DNA of 64,000 bases from Cephalotus follicularis (GCA_001972305.1 BDDD01000987.1:199762-263761), one strand, 5' to 3'; numbered from the stretch's first letter, positions 31,716 to 42,303 are shown. Made by a program: numbers and translations. The notes: generated by a model from the letters alone, not told the origin.

Positions 31716-32437
31716 ATTGATTGGTTGTAGGGGTTTAGCGTGAATTCTCTTCTGTTTGTTTACCCCTTTGACAGTCAACACGTTAACGCCTAGAATGAAG
31801 GAGTTGATGCCTACAGTGATGACATCAACACCTAGAGGATAGTGTTGACGCTCAAATGCTCTGTTTCACATGAAGCATCTGATTTTACTTGGATTTCTAT
31901 CCTTAAAGGATTTCTTGGTCATGCTAACACCTAAGGCTACTGAGTGGGCTGTTTCTAAGGCCGCTGAGTAGTCCAGACTTGCTATGGGGCCCGACTTAGA
32001 GAAGGTAAACCTTCCGAAATCCTATGGGACACACTAATGGTGTGACAGTGAGGATCATGACATGTGAAGCGAATAGGTCACCGACTGAGATGACCGTGAT
32101 TGATTTGTGTGGCACCGAGAGGAATGGTCGATGAGCCCTGATTACAGGACGTATATTGTACAATTGAGAGTATAATGATGGTATGGAAAAGAAGCGGTTA
32201 TGGATCCGGATTCCCTCTATTCATGCTAATGTGAAACCCGAACCCTTATGAAATGTTATGTAAATTAACACCTTCCAGTAAGAGTATCTATTCATCCTGA
32301 AGGAGTGTGTGAGGCGTGCGCTATGAAGATAGCCGACCCTATATGACGGTAAACCTCCTACTATTGCCGATATATGAATTAGAAAGTGATTACAGAGATG
32401 GATCCGTACTGATATGTGTTACTATCAACAGCATCCC
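31716..32437 (+). mobile_element. CH1 internal remnant, unidentified
   Basis: No domain could be read. Four GCGTTGACGC-like words (GTTAACGCC, GTTGATGCC, ATCAACACC, GTTGACGCTC) lie at 31770-31855. The stretch ends at about 32437, where unit 2 gag resumes abruptly. Confidence 0.45.
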
Positions 32438-34060
32438 AAATCTCAGTTTATTAGCTTGCTTCATCACTTTCATGGTTTATCCAATGAGGATGCATATCTC
32501 TTCATTCGCGAGTTCGACGAGGTATGCGCCCTCATGAAACTTCAGCAACTCTTTGATGATGTGATAAAATTATGATTCATAAATTTTCCTCGGAAAGATG
32601 GAGCTAAAAAGTGGCTCTACAGTCTCCCAAATGGTTCTATCTTTACATGGGACCATTTCACTGTGTCGGTCCTTAAGAAGTTCTTTCCACTTCATAAAAC
32701 CAATAAACGTAGGAATGACATTCTCCAGTTTCGCCAGCGACCCAATGAATCATTTTCTAGGTGTATGGAACATTTTAAAGACCTTCTTTTAGAGTTTCCA
32801 CTTCACGGTCTAAACACATGGCATTTATGCCAAATCATTTACGAAGGTATCGACTACCAGACCAAGCAATTGGTCGAATCGATGTGTCTTGATTGGTTCA
32901 CGTCATACACTGATGAGCACGAAGCATGGAATTTCCGTTTTAGATTTGGGTGAGCGAACTAGGGAGTGGGAGTCCACTTAAATTTTTGAGAAAGCTTTGT
33001 CGGGTAAGGAGTATGTCATAGAAGGAGCAGTTGCTAACGAGGCACAGTTAGACAGCCTCCTCACGAGATTAGAGTCAATAGTTAGGGGTTCCGCGCAAGT
33101 AAATCACATTGATCAAAGTAACCCTATGTGTTCTTGGTGCTAGTCACCAAATCATGCTGTTGAAGAATGCCAAAGTTACATTGAAAATCAATACTCTCCA
33201 GAGAACATTTCCGCAGTGAATCAATACAATCCGTATTGTACCACTTACAATCTCGGTTGGTGAAGTCACCCAAACTTCTCATGGAGCCTAGGGAAAAACA
33301 TAAGAGGACCTCCAAACTTTTCTGGTCCAACCTCACATTTTTTGGGACAACCTTCGAGCTTCACTAGCCAGTCTGCTTCACTAGCCAGTCTGCACCACAT
33401 CAGACCTTTCAAAGGTTTCCCCAGCTTTTAATAATGTCCGACCATCCTTCACACCATAAAATCAATACCAAAATCAACAATCACCTGGATTTTTGAACCA
33501 AAGGAAAGACACGTCTAGAATTTCCTCATTAGAAAAGAGCATGGAGCTTCTCATGAGCACCATAATGACTAGTCAGTATAACATGGAGAAGCAAATTTCA
33601 CAGCTTGCATCCACTCTACATGAACATGAGAAAGGCAAAATGCCTTCCATACCGGTCCCAAATCCTAGGACTATTATGAACCAAACCGGTCACATCCAAC
33701 CACAATCTAATCCACAATGCCCCTCTTCTTATTCGGGACCATCGAACCAAGTATTTGTTATGAGGAGTGAAGGTGAGGACAAACTAAGAAAGAATACAGA
33801 AAATTTGAGTGAGCAGTTGGATGAGTCCCTGGCGCACACAAATTTAAAAGAACAGTTGGTTGACTCCTTTGCGCAACCAACAAATGCAAGCGCGTAAGAC
33901 GAAGAGAAGGGAGATGAAGAGGACAAGAAAAAGAAACAACCAGTGATTTTACAAGAACGTTCATATGATCCCCCAGCTCCTTTTCCAAAAAGATTGCAAA
34001 GTAAGAAAGCCCCGGCAATGGAAAAGATAGTAAAAGTGTTTAAAAAGTCCAAATCAACCT
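32438..34060 (+). pseudogene. gag, unit 2, 5' truncated
   Basis: Begins inside gag at the KSQF codon region (about codon 36 of unit 3 numbering). The first 17 codons are inverted at 7892-7947. An early stop at 32573 matches unit 1, and stops or shifts follow near 32950, 33143, 33260 and 33897. It keeps KKWLY, FFPLHKTNKRRND, RPNESFSRCMEHFKDLL and IIYEGIDYQTKQLVESMC. The Cys/His motif has a stop in place of the second residue group (CSWC then TAG). YDPPAPFPKR leads to the protease. Confidence 0.85.
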
Positions 34061-34640
34061 TCTATTGCTCGATGCTATTAGGTGCCCTCTTATGCAAAAG
34101 TCCTAAAAGACTTATGCACGAAAAAGAGGATCCTTCAGACCCCGAAAAAGGCTTTCTTTGCAGCTAATATCACTGCGATTATTTCACAATCGAAGATTCC
34201 AAAGTACAAAAATCCTGGCTACCCAGCAATCTCTTGTGTGATTGGGAATACAAAAATTGAACATGCCTCGCTCTATTCAGGAGCCAGAGTGAATCTGTTG
34301 CCTTCTTCAGTTTTTCAGCAACTTGGTTTAGTAGAGTTGCGGCCGACCAAGATGACGTTGCAATTAGCTGAAAGGTCGGTGAAAGTACCAAGAGGGAAAA
34401 TTGAGGATGTTATGATAAAGGTTGGTGGGTTTTTCTTTCCTGTTGACTTTGTCGCATTAGATACCCAACCTGTTGCAAATATAAAAGACCAAATCCCAAT
34501 TATCCTTCGTAGGCCATTTTTGGCAATGAGTATTGCTTTAATTAATTGCTGAAATGGTCTCATGAAGTTAAGTTTTGGAAAGTTGTCAATGGATTTCAAC
34601 ATCTTCTGCTTGGGAAAGCATCCAATTGACTTCGAGGAAA
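34061..34640 (+). pseudogene. aspartic protease region, unit 2
   Basis: Open for 156 codons from 34082 to 34552. Motifs: YAKVLKDLC, active-site region LYSGARVNLLPSSVF where the catalytic Asp of LLDSGA is replaced by Tyr, QLAERSVKVPRGKIEDVMIKV, VDFVALDTQPV and RPFLAMS. The missing catalytic Asp makes the enzyme dead even where the frame is open. A 4-base deletion just upstream adds to the shared one-base frame loss. Confidence 0.85.
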
Positions 34641-35109
34641 TGCGATACGATCGATTCATGAAACTTTTGACATGAATTTTGACGCCGACTTAGATTGAGA
34701 CTTTGATGAGTGTATGAGAAAAATTTAAGGAAATGGAATCTACCCAAAAGGAAATGTTAACGTGGCTACAAAATGAGGAAGCGTTAACGTGGCTTGAAAA
34801 TAAACTCAATTAGCCAACTTTTGATAGTAAATGGGATCATCTATCCCATTACACTCACAAAATTGCCACGCCTGACAAAACATACTTTGACGAAGAATTT
34901 GATAGAGACTTCATGGTATGTGTAAGGGAATTCGAGGAATTAGAGGTCACGAAAAATTAAATTTTGAGTTGGTTGGACAATAGGATCAATGATTCTACTT
35001 CGGATAGTCAATTGGACGATCTGTCCCATTTAACTCGTAACTTAGCACACCATCTCACCCTCACACAATCTTTGAAAATAATTTTTTCTATATTACTGAC
35101 AAAATCGGA
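34641..35109 (+). pseudogene. DFVEC/WLEN spacer module, unit 2
   Basis: Two decayed copies of the duplicated module (FDADLD, WLQNEEALTWLE, then FDRDFM and SWLDNRINDSTSDSQLDDLSHLTRNLAHHL) with frame changes near 34700 and 34800. Same order as in units 1 and 3. Confidence 0.6.
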
Positions 35110-35563
35110 TGGAGGGTGTGCATTCGTATGGACCAAATGTTTGACTGGTTGGTTGGCCAAGCATATTTGTGTTCTATTGATGGTTTTTATTGGTGGAAAT
35201 CTTGTTGCGATGGTTCCTCTATTGTAAAAATTGTTTTTGTGATGCATTCACATATTATAATTCTCGTGATAGTTTTTACTGGTGGAAATCATGGTGGGGT
35301 AATTCTTATTTTGTACAAACTGTTTTCACACATTATGATTCGGAATGTAATTTTCATGGTTTTTATTGGTGGAGATCATGTTGGAATGATGCTTCTATTG
35401 TTAAAACTATAATTTCACATGGTATGTTTGAGTTTGTTAAGACAAAAATTGGAGACGTGCTTAAGATGAACGAGCAGCCAACAATAACGTTTTTAAAGCT
35501 CCAAGCTGCATTGATGAAGGAGGCCATGGACTTTCATGAGCCTCGTTATTTCGAGCCTCCATG
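35110..35563 (+). pseudogene. GFYWW repeats plus integrase-tail-like end, unit 2
   Basis: Opens MCIRMDQMFDWLVGQAY at 35116. The first repeat is followed by a deletion that removes the VFTIDKIGFGD segment and shifts frame. The second and third repeats (SFYWWKSWW, GFYWWRSCW) and the end FEFVKTKIGDVLKMNEQ...HEPRYFEPP are open to the stop at 35562. KVNGQR is KMNEQP here. Confidence 0.5.
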
Positions 35564-36147
35564 ATCATATTCGGTAAACCCTACCCCTTTTGTTCTTTAT
35601 TTTATTGCATTATTTCTATATTTTTGATCATTCATTGTTATTTCTTTATTTGATTTTCATTGCATTGAGGAAAATGCAAAATTTATATATGAGTGCTAAA
35701 AGTTTTTTTGTCTAACTCCAAAGTAGGATTTTATGTTACTAAGAATGCATATCTTGACTGGCATATATTGTGAAATAACAAAAAAATTTGGTAAAACTCC
35801 TTAATTTAGATGTGTTTTGATTCAAGAACTTGAAACGAGATAATAAAATTCAAGTATGGGGGTTGCCTCTGAATTTTGAAGTAGAGATACATTAACTTAC
35901 TAGAATGGTTGAAATGAATTGAATTTTGTGTGTTTATTCGCTGGAAAACACTCACAAGACAAAACTCGTCCACTAGGGCCACCTAGGGGTTCAACGGCTT
36001 GTTGCAATGCTAAATGCAATCGTGATTCCTACGAAAGTGTGTTAGGTTTTTGTTTTTGTTTTTTGTTTTAGTTTTTGTCTTTGTATTTTTTTTTAACTTT
36101 CCGTTTTGTGTGCTTGAGGACAAGCAAAGTCTAAGGATGGGGGTATT
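35564..36147 (+). mobile_element. non-coding 3' tail of unit 2 (shortened)
   Basis: Matches unit 1 tail but lacks about 0.6 kb between 35690 and 35700. Ends with the purine-rich AAGGATGGGGGTATT before LTR-C. Confidence 0.75.
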
Positions 36148-36416
36148 TGTTTATCTTTAAAATGTTTTATTTTTAATGATTTATTTGTTATATTTTTATG
36201 TTTGAAATAGACAACTTTTGTTATGTTATGTTGATTTTCAGGAACTAGAGCTCAAAGATCAAAGTGCATAAATACTACCCATATTCGTGCAAATTGAAGT
36301 GAAAAAGATTAAACCTTGATGACTTGAAGAATTCACAAATTTCTGCAGAAAACGGGGTTGAGCATCGTCGCCTTGCTTGTAAGCGTCGAGGCTTAAGAGG
36401 AAAGCGTCAGCATCTA
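36148..36416 (+). mobile_element. LTR-C, 5' part
   Basis: First 269 bp of LTR-C, TGTTTATC to the array words GCATCGTCGCC and AAGCGTCGAGGC, broken by TG. The rest is at 51986-53201. The bases flanking TG, ATCTA here and AGTTA on the right, correspond to one site in LTR-A (cagcagttac) with two changes. Confidence 0.85.
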
Positions 36417-37763
36417 TGTCAAGACCCGTTTCCGCTAACTCTATGGGACACGTGTCCTGCCGGGAATGGCGCTCCTCTTGCCAACAACCCTATCAAACTA
36501 TAACTACCCGAGAAGCCATCTCAAGACTCCCCAAGGACCCATCGCGCAAAGAGCCCGAGGAGGAAGACCGTGCTGGGCGCGCAGCTAACGAGGAAACCGG
36601 GCAGGGGATCCAACTCCTCTCCTGCTTGTGACCCCAACGCTACATGACCAAAACTCCAAACGCGCTGCATCACTTATTCCCGAGGAGAACACTCACGTGC
36701 TCCTCACATGATCGCTTATCTTATCGTGCAAAAGCATGTTCGGGTAGAGAGCCTGGGCTAAACGCGCAACAACATGCCCGGGGAGAGCGAACACGTCCAA
36801 CTCACGAGCTCACTTAACCAACATGCCCGTGGAGAGACCTTAGTGGATCACACCAGGGACGCTTGACACAAAAGCCCGAGGAGAGGGATTGGCCTAATGC
36901 GCAATATCACCAACGCCAGAGGAGAGACCCATCACGCCTCACGTGCTCAGATAAGCTCCCCTGGGGACATGCCTTGTCCCCCGACACCCCTACTCAACTC
37001 AACAACAAAAATATAACAATATCAAAACACACAGCATAACTTAAAGCATTAGCATAAAACTTATACCCGTCCCGTGCCTTCATCCAACAAGCCTCCCCTG
37101 GCATCTACCCGAGGACATCCTTCTTGGGGTCATACTCCAAAGGCCCAACCTTACCTGGGGACACCCTACCTCCACGGGTAAAACTCTATGAACATTGAAA
37201 GTCCTCTATGGCAACTTTTAATAAATAAATTAGTTTGCAAAAATAAAAAACAAATTGAACTATGAATATAAACAAACACACAAAAACAATCAAACAATTA
37301 CAAATAATAAAGAGAGAGAGAGTTAGAGAGAGTGCAAACACGATTTTATAATGGTTCGGCCAAACTCTTGCCTACGTCCACTTTCCCAAGGTAGCACCTT
37401 GAGTTTCCACTAGAATCCACTAGCACCCTTTGATTTTTAATTGCGGGTGGAAATCAAAGAAAAACACCTTACAAGACTTAGGTTCACTCCCCGTGATAAT
37501 CCTACTAAGGGTTCACTCCCCTTGATTATCTCTCTAAGGGTTCACTCCCCTTTTACAATAAAAGTTTGTAATGATATTTTGTGTTGTTTACAATAAACCT
37601 CTCAAAGGTTGGATATTGCTAAGTAAAGCTTGCAAACAATAGGTCTCTAAGATAGGCGAAGCTTTGGTATTGATTTGAAAGGTGTAGGATTGCTCTTGAG
37701 TTGGTTGGAAGAAAAAGTGTGTATTGTCTTGTTATCTCTCCTTATAATGAAACCTCACTCTTT

Positions 37764-37771
37764 CTTATATA
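37764..37771 (-). promoter_or_regulatory. TATA box of SV 3' LTR
   Basis: Minus-strand TATATAAG in the context tctctatataagaaagag; the same box is at 42870-42877 in the 5' LTR, where it would drive gag. Confidence 0.7.
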
Positions 37772-37811
37772 GAGATACACCAACGGATTAATTTTTAAGT
37801 TTCAGACCAAA

Positions 37812-38205
37812 TCCAGTCGACTGGTTTTTCCTGGCAGTCGGCTGGAGAAGTTGTTGTGCATTTATGATTATAGCCGTTGGAGAAGGCAGTCGGCTGGATG
37901 AACTTGGCAGCCGACTGTTTGTCTAAACAGTCGGCTGTTTCCCTGCTACAGTCGGCTATTGTGGGAAAATTGGATTTCCCAAAAGCTACTGGTCTAAATG
38001 TGCATTTCTTGACAGTCGGCTGGAGATCCTTAGCAATTGGTTGTTTTGTCTTGGCAGTCGGGTGGAGACCTGATACAGTTGACTGGATGGAGTGCAGTTC
38101 CTGATTCTCGGATTCTTTTAAGTTCCAGTCGACTGTTCATCCCAGGCAGTCGGCTACTCAATCTAAACAGTCGGCTGTTCATCATGGGTAGTCGGCTGTT
38201 TGTGC
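37812..38205 (-). promoter_or_regulatory. CAGTCGGCTG/CAGTCGACTG array in SV U3 (3' LTR)
   Basis: About 13 decamers in under 400 bp, mostly CAGTCGGCTG or its complement CAGCCGACTG, with fully palindromic CAGTCGACTG near 37813 and 38126. The last copy is about 40 bp from the TATA box. The motif contains GCCGAC, the core bound by DREB/CBF factors, but a link is only inference. Arrays of short palindromes in LTR control regions are known for maize Sireviruses, with a different sequence. The twin array is at 42919-43310. Confidence 0.75.
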
Positions 38206-38362
38206 CTGTATCTGCAACTTTAAACTTTGCAACACTTTTGACATACAATCAAGTGAGTAGATGAGTTTGTAAGATATCAAAACATGCATACAAGTATTTC
38301 TTGTTTGTTAATCATCGAAATATAACCCTTTAACACATTTAAAGGGGTGGCAAAAGCCAACA

Positions 38363-38645
38363 ATCTCCCCCTTTTTGATGATTGACAAAACATAACTAAT
38401 ATTGCATGATTTTGACAAAATTAACACCACTAAAATTAACTAAACTCCAAGAACATTTGTCAAAGTGATTGAGCAGCAAATTTTATATAGGATAATGCAT
38501 ACCTAAGCAATTCTCCAACAAATCTCCCCCTTTTTGTATGCATAGCCACAAAAAAGGCAATATACATCATATATTTGACTACACTATAAAAACTCTCCCC
38601 CTTTTTGTCAAGAAACAAAAAGTTTAACGAAGCTCCCCCTTAATC
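38363..38645 (-). other. cluster of polypurine tracts before the SV 3' LTR
   Basis: The tract abutting the LTR is minus-strand AAAAAGGGGGAGAT (38363-38376). Near-identical tracts AAAAAGGGGGAG recur near 38523 and 38595, and AAGGGGGAGC near 38633. Multiple purine tracts upstream of the 3' LTR are a reported feature of Sireviruses and support the classification. Confidence 0.8.
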
Positions 38646-38974
38646 ACGACATATGTTTAAGTATTTAACAAAATGCTTGAGCAACACAACTTTCCCTTAA
38701 CGAATGCATACATAAATTCAATTCCAATGAAGAGATTAATTATTTAGAGAGAGGAAACAATGTACAAAGGCAAAATTTTGGAGAGCATAAATAAACACAT
38801 TCATTTCATAAACACACTGAAAATTCATTACATAATTAAAGTGCAAATTCATTACACAAGTTCAAAGTCATCTCACAATAAAACTGCAAGTTCATCAAAC
38901 ATAAACTACAAATTCGCAGCAAGTTCATTTTCATCACATATTACAAGAAAACCATGATATGCATGAAATGTCGC
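38646..38974 (-). mobile_element. SV 3' untranslated stretch
   Basis: AT-rich, between the ORF2 stop and the purine tracts. No ORF or known motif seen. Confidence 0.6.
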
Positions 38975-40105
38975 TCAAGATGATCCGGGATGTGGTTGCT
39001 GAGGGAAGGCATTTTGAAACATTTGGATCATTTGGGCCATTTGTGCATCTTGCGAGTCGAGGCGATCATAAATTTGATCCACTCTTCCTATAATGTATTC
39101 AATGTTGGCTTGGGCTAGATCCATCCTTGCTTGTAGTGATTCCATGGTAGGCCTACTACCTCCACTGCTACTTCCTCCAACATTTGGCCTCATTTCAAAT
39201 CGATCCCCGTCATATTCTTCTTCTTCTTCTTCCGCGATATCTCTACCAACATCTACACCCGGTTCCCTCACGGGTGCTCTCCCTACCGCTTGTAGCTTCA
39301 CCCAGAAACCATCTTCAAACTTGATATTGCAATTTCTCAAACCAGCTTTGTTTATTAATTGTTTTGTTTTGGGTTTGACACTGTGTTCATCCTTAATTTC
39401 AATGTTTAGGGAAGCTAGAATCCTACTGATAAGCATAGGATAGGGGAGGTGATTAAGTCTAGATAAAATGTGGTTTACAATGAGATACGGAAGGTTGACA
39501 AGAGTCCCATTTTTCATACAAGCTACTAATTTGAGGTCTCGCTCATATGGAAGTGTATGCGAGCCCTCTCTAGGCAACAAAGTATTGGCGACAAGCAATA
39601 AGAGTATGCGAGTAGCAATGGGCAAGTGGCTACTAGTAACGGTCATGAGTGGATTGATATCGGACCGTTCTAAGCAAATTTCCAAAGCATCGGATTTTTC
39701 AATGTCATTAAAGTGAGTGATACCGGTGCATGGAATTCCTAAGGTTTCAGCAACAAAATCAGGGGTAATTTCAACTACATTACCAAGAACAAAAGATTTT
39801 GCTACACAACTAGTGGTTTTTTCAAGATTAGCATAAAAAAGTTTTACTAACCTAGGGTAAATTAGGTGAGATGAACACAAATAGTCAAACCAACCTAAAT
39901 GTTCAAGCCAAGACCTAATGGAAGCTATATTACTAATGAGAATCTCCCTATCTAACCATTGTTCATTGTGTAACTTTACTGAATTTAAAACGAAATTATA
40001 CCTCTCTTCATTTTCCTTGGAGAGAAATAGGTCGTCATCAAAATCGATTACTGGATTTGAGCTTCTTTGCTTGGTTCCTATGCTTTTTCTCTTCTTGGAT
40101 GCCAT
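38975..40105 (-). CDS. SV ORF2, plant transposon-protein-like (env-position) protein
   Basis: Intact 376-codon ORF. The N-terminus is basic (MASKKRKSIGTKQR, possible nuclear signal). Residues about 35-235 match, by eye, the plant 'putative plant transposon protein' domain found in retrotransposon-borne ORFs: LGWFDYL at 70-76, LVKLFYANL at 86-94, ETLGIPCTGI at 120-129, then a hydrophobic ARILLLLVANTLL segment. An acidic run lies at 292-297, a Gly/Ser linker at 310-317, and a coiled-coil-like, Gln/Met-rich C-terminus at 320-370. There is no signal peptide or clear membrane anchor, so 'envelope' is positional only. It follows gag by 523 nt, where Sireviruses have pol and then an extra ORF. The function is unknown. 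ATG at 40105 is the first in frame and sits in a good context (gccATGg on the sense strand reads as ccATGGca). Confidence 0.85.
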   Translation of the reverse strand: MASKKRKSIGTKQRSSNPVIDFDDDLFLSKENEERYNFVLNSVKLHNEQWLDREILISNIASIRSWLEHLGWFDYLCSSHLIYPRLVKLFYANLEKTTSCVAKSFVLGNVVEITPDFVAETLGIPCTGITHFNDIEKSDALEICLERSDINPLMTVTSSHLPIATRILLLLVANTLLPREGSHTLPYERDLKLVACMKNGTLVNLPYLIVNHILSRLNHLPYPMLISRILASLNIEIKDEHSVKPKTKQLINKAGLRNCNIKFEDGFWVKLQAVGRAPVREPGVDVGRDIAEEEEEEYDGDRFEMRPNVGGSSSGGSRPTMESLQARMDLAQANIEYIIGRVDQIYDRLDSQDAQMAQMIQMFQNAFPQQPHPGSS

Positions 40106-40628
40106 GGAAGTTAGTGGGGGCGAATTTTTGGGGAAGGTTTAGGGTTTTGACAGTGTTTGGGGAGGAGAGATTGAGAGAGAGGGGAAAAATCGCGTATTAT
40201 AAAAACTGATTTGCGTGTAAGAAGTCGACTGGTGTTTTTAGACAGTCGACTGGATTTTAGACAGTCGACTGGATCAGGACACCAGTCAGCTGGAATCTGC
40301 AAAACTCAAAATAGGCAAATTTTGAGTTTCTCCTTGATCCGAAAAACCATAGTCAGCTCTTATTAACTAATAGTGACTTACATATTTGAGCATTTTGATA
40401 TGATTGAGTTAAAAACTCAATGTTTGATGCAAGACATGAGTTTTTTAAAAATATTTATATACATCTAATCACATAGTTGCATTCAAGGTTCGTAAAACAT
40501 ACAATCATACAAATATCATGATATTTACAAAACCAAAACACTTACTACTTATGTGCTCACTGATCATATTTATAGCTTGATGTTTCATAGTACCATTTCC
40601 TTCGAGCACACCTACAAAGTAAGGAAGT
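40106..40628 (-). promoter_or_regulatory. gag-ORF2 spacer with palindrome array, candidate ORF2 promoter
   Basis: Four motif copies at 40221-40232, 40241-40253, 40260-40272 and 40281-40293; three contain AGTCGACT and one AGTCAGCT. They lie 115-190 nt before the ORF2 start. A weak TATA-like TTATAATA (minus, near 40196-40203) lies between them and the ATG. This mimics the array-TATA order of the SV LTR. The region 40300-40628 is AT-rich with no ORF. Promoter function is inference. Confidence 0.45.
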
Positions 40629-42248
40629 TTAAACTTTTGGTACCCAAATAAATTTGGGTCCTTGACGGTTAGTCAATGTGGTTCCTTTGCGAATCCAAAC
40701 TTTCTTAGTTTTACCAATATTCTTTCTATGAAAGCATGAAGTGGAAATATGTCCAAGTTTACCACAATAATTACAAGAAATTTTGGGCTCTACTTTCTTA
40801 ACAAAGAAATTATTAAAGTGTTTGACATTATTCATTTCTTCATAGCCGAGACCGGCTTTGTCAAAAACACACCGTTGAAGACCTAGAAGATTATCTAACT
40901 TGTCACTACTATTAGAAAATTTAGAGAAAGTTTTCTTCAAGGCATCAATCTCAAGTTTTAGCTTTTTATTTTCATCCTCAAAATCGTTTGATAATTTTAA
41001 GGATACATTCAATATATCAATTTCATTTTTATGATAGCTATTCTCATTCTTTAGATTTTCAATTTCTTTTGACATAGAAATAGCATTTTTCTTTAGAGAC
41101 TTATTCTTTAAACACACATTTTTATATTCATGAAATAAATTTGCATATGCTTCTTGCAATTCATCAAAAGAAAAATTTACCTCATCTTCTTCCTCCTCAA
41201 TTTCCACGAAAGCAATGTTTGCAACCTCTTCATCACTTTCTTCTTCGGAGCTTGAGGGATCGCTATCATCCCATGTGGCTATCATCGCTTTCTTCTTTTT
41301 GGAGTATTCATTCTTCTTCTTGAATTGCACTTTCTTTTTAAGATTTGGACACTCGCTTTTGAAGTGACCCGGCTTTTTGCATTTGTAGCACGTTGGTTCT
41401 TCCTTTTTGCTTGATTCTTCATCTTGAGGGAGTTTCTTTTTGAACACCTTTTTACCCTTTTGACTTTTGAGAAACTTTTTGAATTGAGAAGTTATAAGTG
41501 CCATATCTCCATCTCCATCACTTTCACTAACTTCCTTTGATGCTTTTAAAGCAATAGGTTTCTTCTTTTTGGTCTCCACGTGCTCATGATTTTTCATTGT
41601 CGTTTCATGCGTCATCAAGGAACCAAGGAGTTGTTCGAGTGGGAGAGTAGAGAGGTCCTTAGCTTCCTCTATCGCCGTTACCTTTGGAGTCCAACACATT
41701 GGCAAACACCTTAAAATCTTCCTACCAAGTTCTTGGTTAGGATAAGACTTTCCAAGATTTTTAAGAGAGTTAATAATTGTAGTAAAGCGAGTAAACATGT
41801 CACTTATACTTTCATCATCCTGCATCAAAAATAGTTCATATTCATGTACAAGCATACTAATTTTTGATTCCTTTACTTGATTAGTTCCTTCATAGGTAAC
41901 TTCTAGCAAGTCCCACATTTCTTTAGCCGTATCGCAAGAAGAAATTCGATTCAACTCATTAGGGCCAACGGCACAAAATAAAACATGTTTACCTTTTGAA
42001 TTTAATTGTAGCATTTTAAAGTCATTATCGTTAAATTCATTTTCGGGTTTAAGAGAGACTACTCCTTCTATTGTTCTTGTGGGCATCCTAGGACCATTTA
42101 TAACAATATGCCATAATTGATAGTCTAAGGACTGTAAGAATATTGTCATTCTAGTTTTCCAAAAACTATAATTATTTTCGTCAAAGAAAGGAGGTCTAGT
42201 TATGGAGGAACCTTCTAATCCTACGTTTAGATTCATTTGGGTTGCCAT
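40629..42248 (-). CDS. SV gag (Ty1/copia, Sirevirus-like)
   Basis: Intact 539-codon gag. N-terminal part (1-100) has FFDENNYSFWKTRM and LDYQLWHIV. Residues about 95-215 form the copia gag core (MWDLLEVTYEGTNQVKESKI, MFTRFTTIINSL, LRCLPMCWTPKVTAIEEA). Zinc knuckle one is C287-X2-C290-X4-H295-X4-C300. An acidic, Ser/Glu-rich hinge (320-355) leads to a long coiled coil (361-455). Knuckle two is C492-X2-C495-X4-H500-X4-C505. The end is GPKFIWVPKV, the usual Sirevirus gag end just before protease. The ORF stops there and protease does not follow. It should assemble particles and package RNA, with pol supplied in trans. ATG at 42248 lies 43 nt after the primer site. Confidence 0.95.
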   Translation of the reverse strand: MATQMNLNVGLEGSSITRPPFFDENNYSFWKTRMTIFLQSLDYQLWHIVINGPRMPTRTIEGVVSLKPENEFNDNDFKMLQLNSKGKHVLFCAVGPNELNRISSCDTAKEMWDLLEVTYEGTNQVKESKISMLVHEYELFLMQDDESISDMFTRFTTIINSLKNLGKSYPNQELGRKILRCLPMCWTPKVTAIEEAKDLSTLPLEQLLGSLMTHETTMKNHEHVETKKKKPIALKASKEVSESDGDGDMALITSQFKKFLKSQKGKKVFKKKLPQDEESSKKEEPTCYKCKKPGHFKSECPNLKKKVQFKKKNEYSKKKKAMIATWDDSDPSSSEEESDEEVANIAFVEIEEEEDEVNFSFDELQEAYANLFHEYKNVCLKNKSLKKNAISMSKEIENLKNENSYHKNEIDILNVSLKLSNDFEDENKKLKLEIDALKKTFSKFSNSSDKLDNLLGLQRCVFDKAGLGYEEMNNVKHFNNFFVKKVEPKISCNYCGKLGHISTSCFHRKNIGKTKKVWIRKGTTLTNRQGPKFIWVPKV

Positions 42249-42290
42249 GGATCTTTATATATCTAACAATTAAGAATGATGAAATAACCT

Positions 42291-42302
42291 CTCTGATACC
42301 CA
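42291..42302 (-). other. SV primer-binding site
   Basis: Minus-strand TGGGTATCAGAG, one base after the LTR end. It equals the initiator-Met site TGGTATCAGAG with one extra G. Confidence 0.75.
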
Positions 42303-42303
42303 T

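Larger units (their letters stand above)
37196..38362 (-). mobile_element. SV 3' LTR
   Basis: 1167 bp; on the minus strand TGTTGGCTTTTGCC to AGGACTTTCA. Order on the minus strand: palindrome array (38205-37812), TATATAAG at 37771-37764, leader, end. Confidence 0.93.

Noticed and set aside
38975..40105. Calling SV ORF2 an envelope gene
   Set aside because: There is no signal peptide or transmembrane anchor that I can see; the similarity is to the plant transposon-protein domain, and the env label would rest on position alone.
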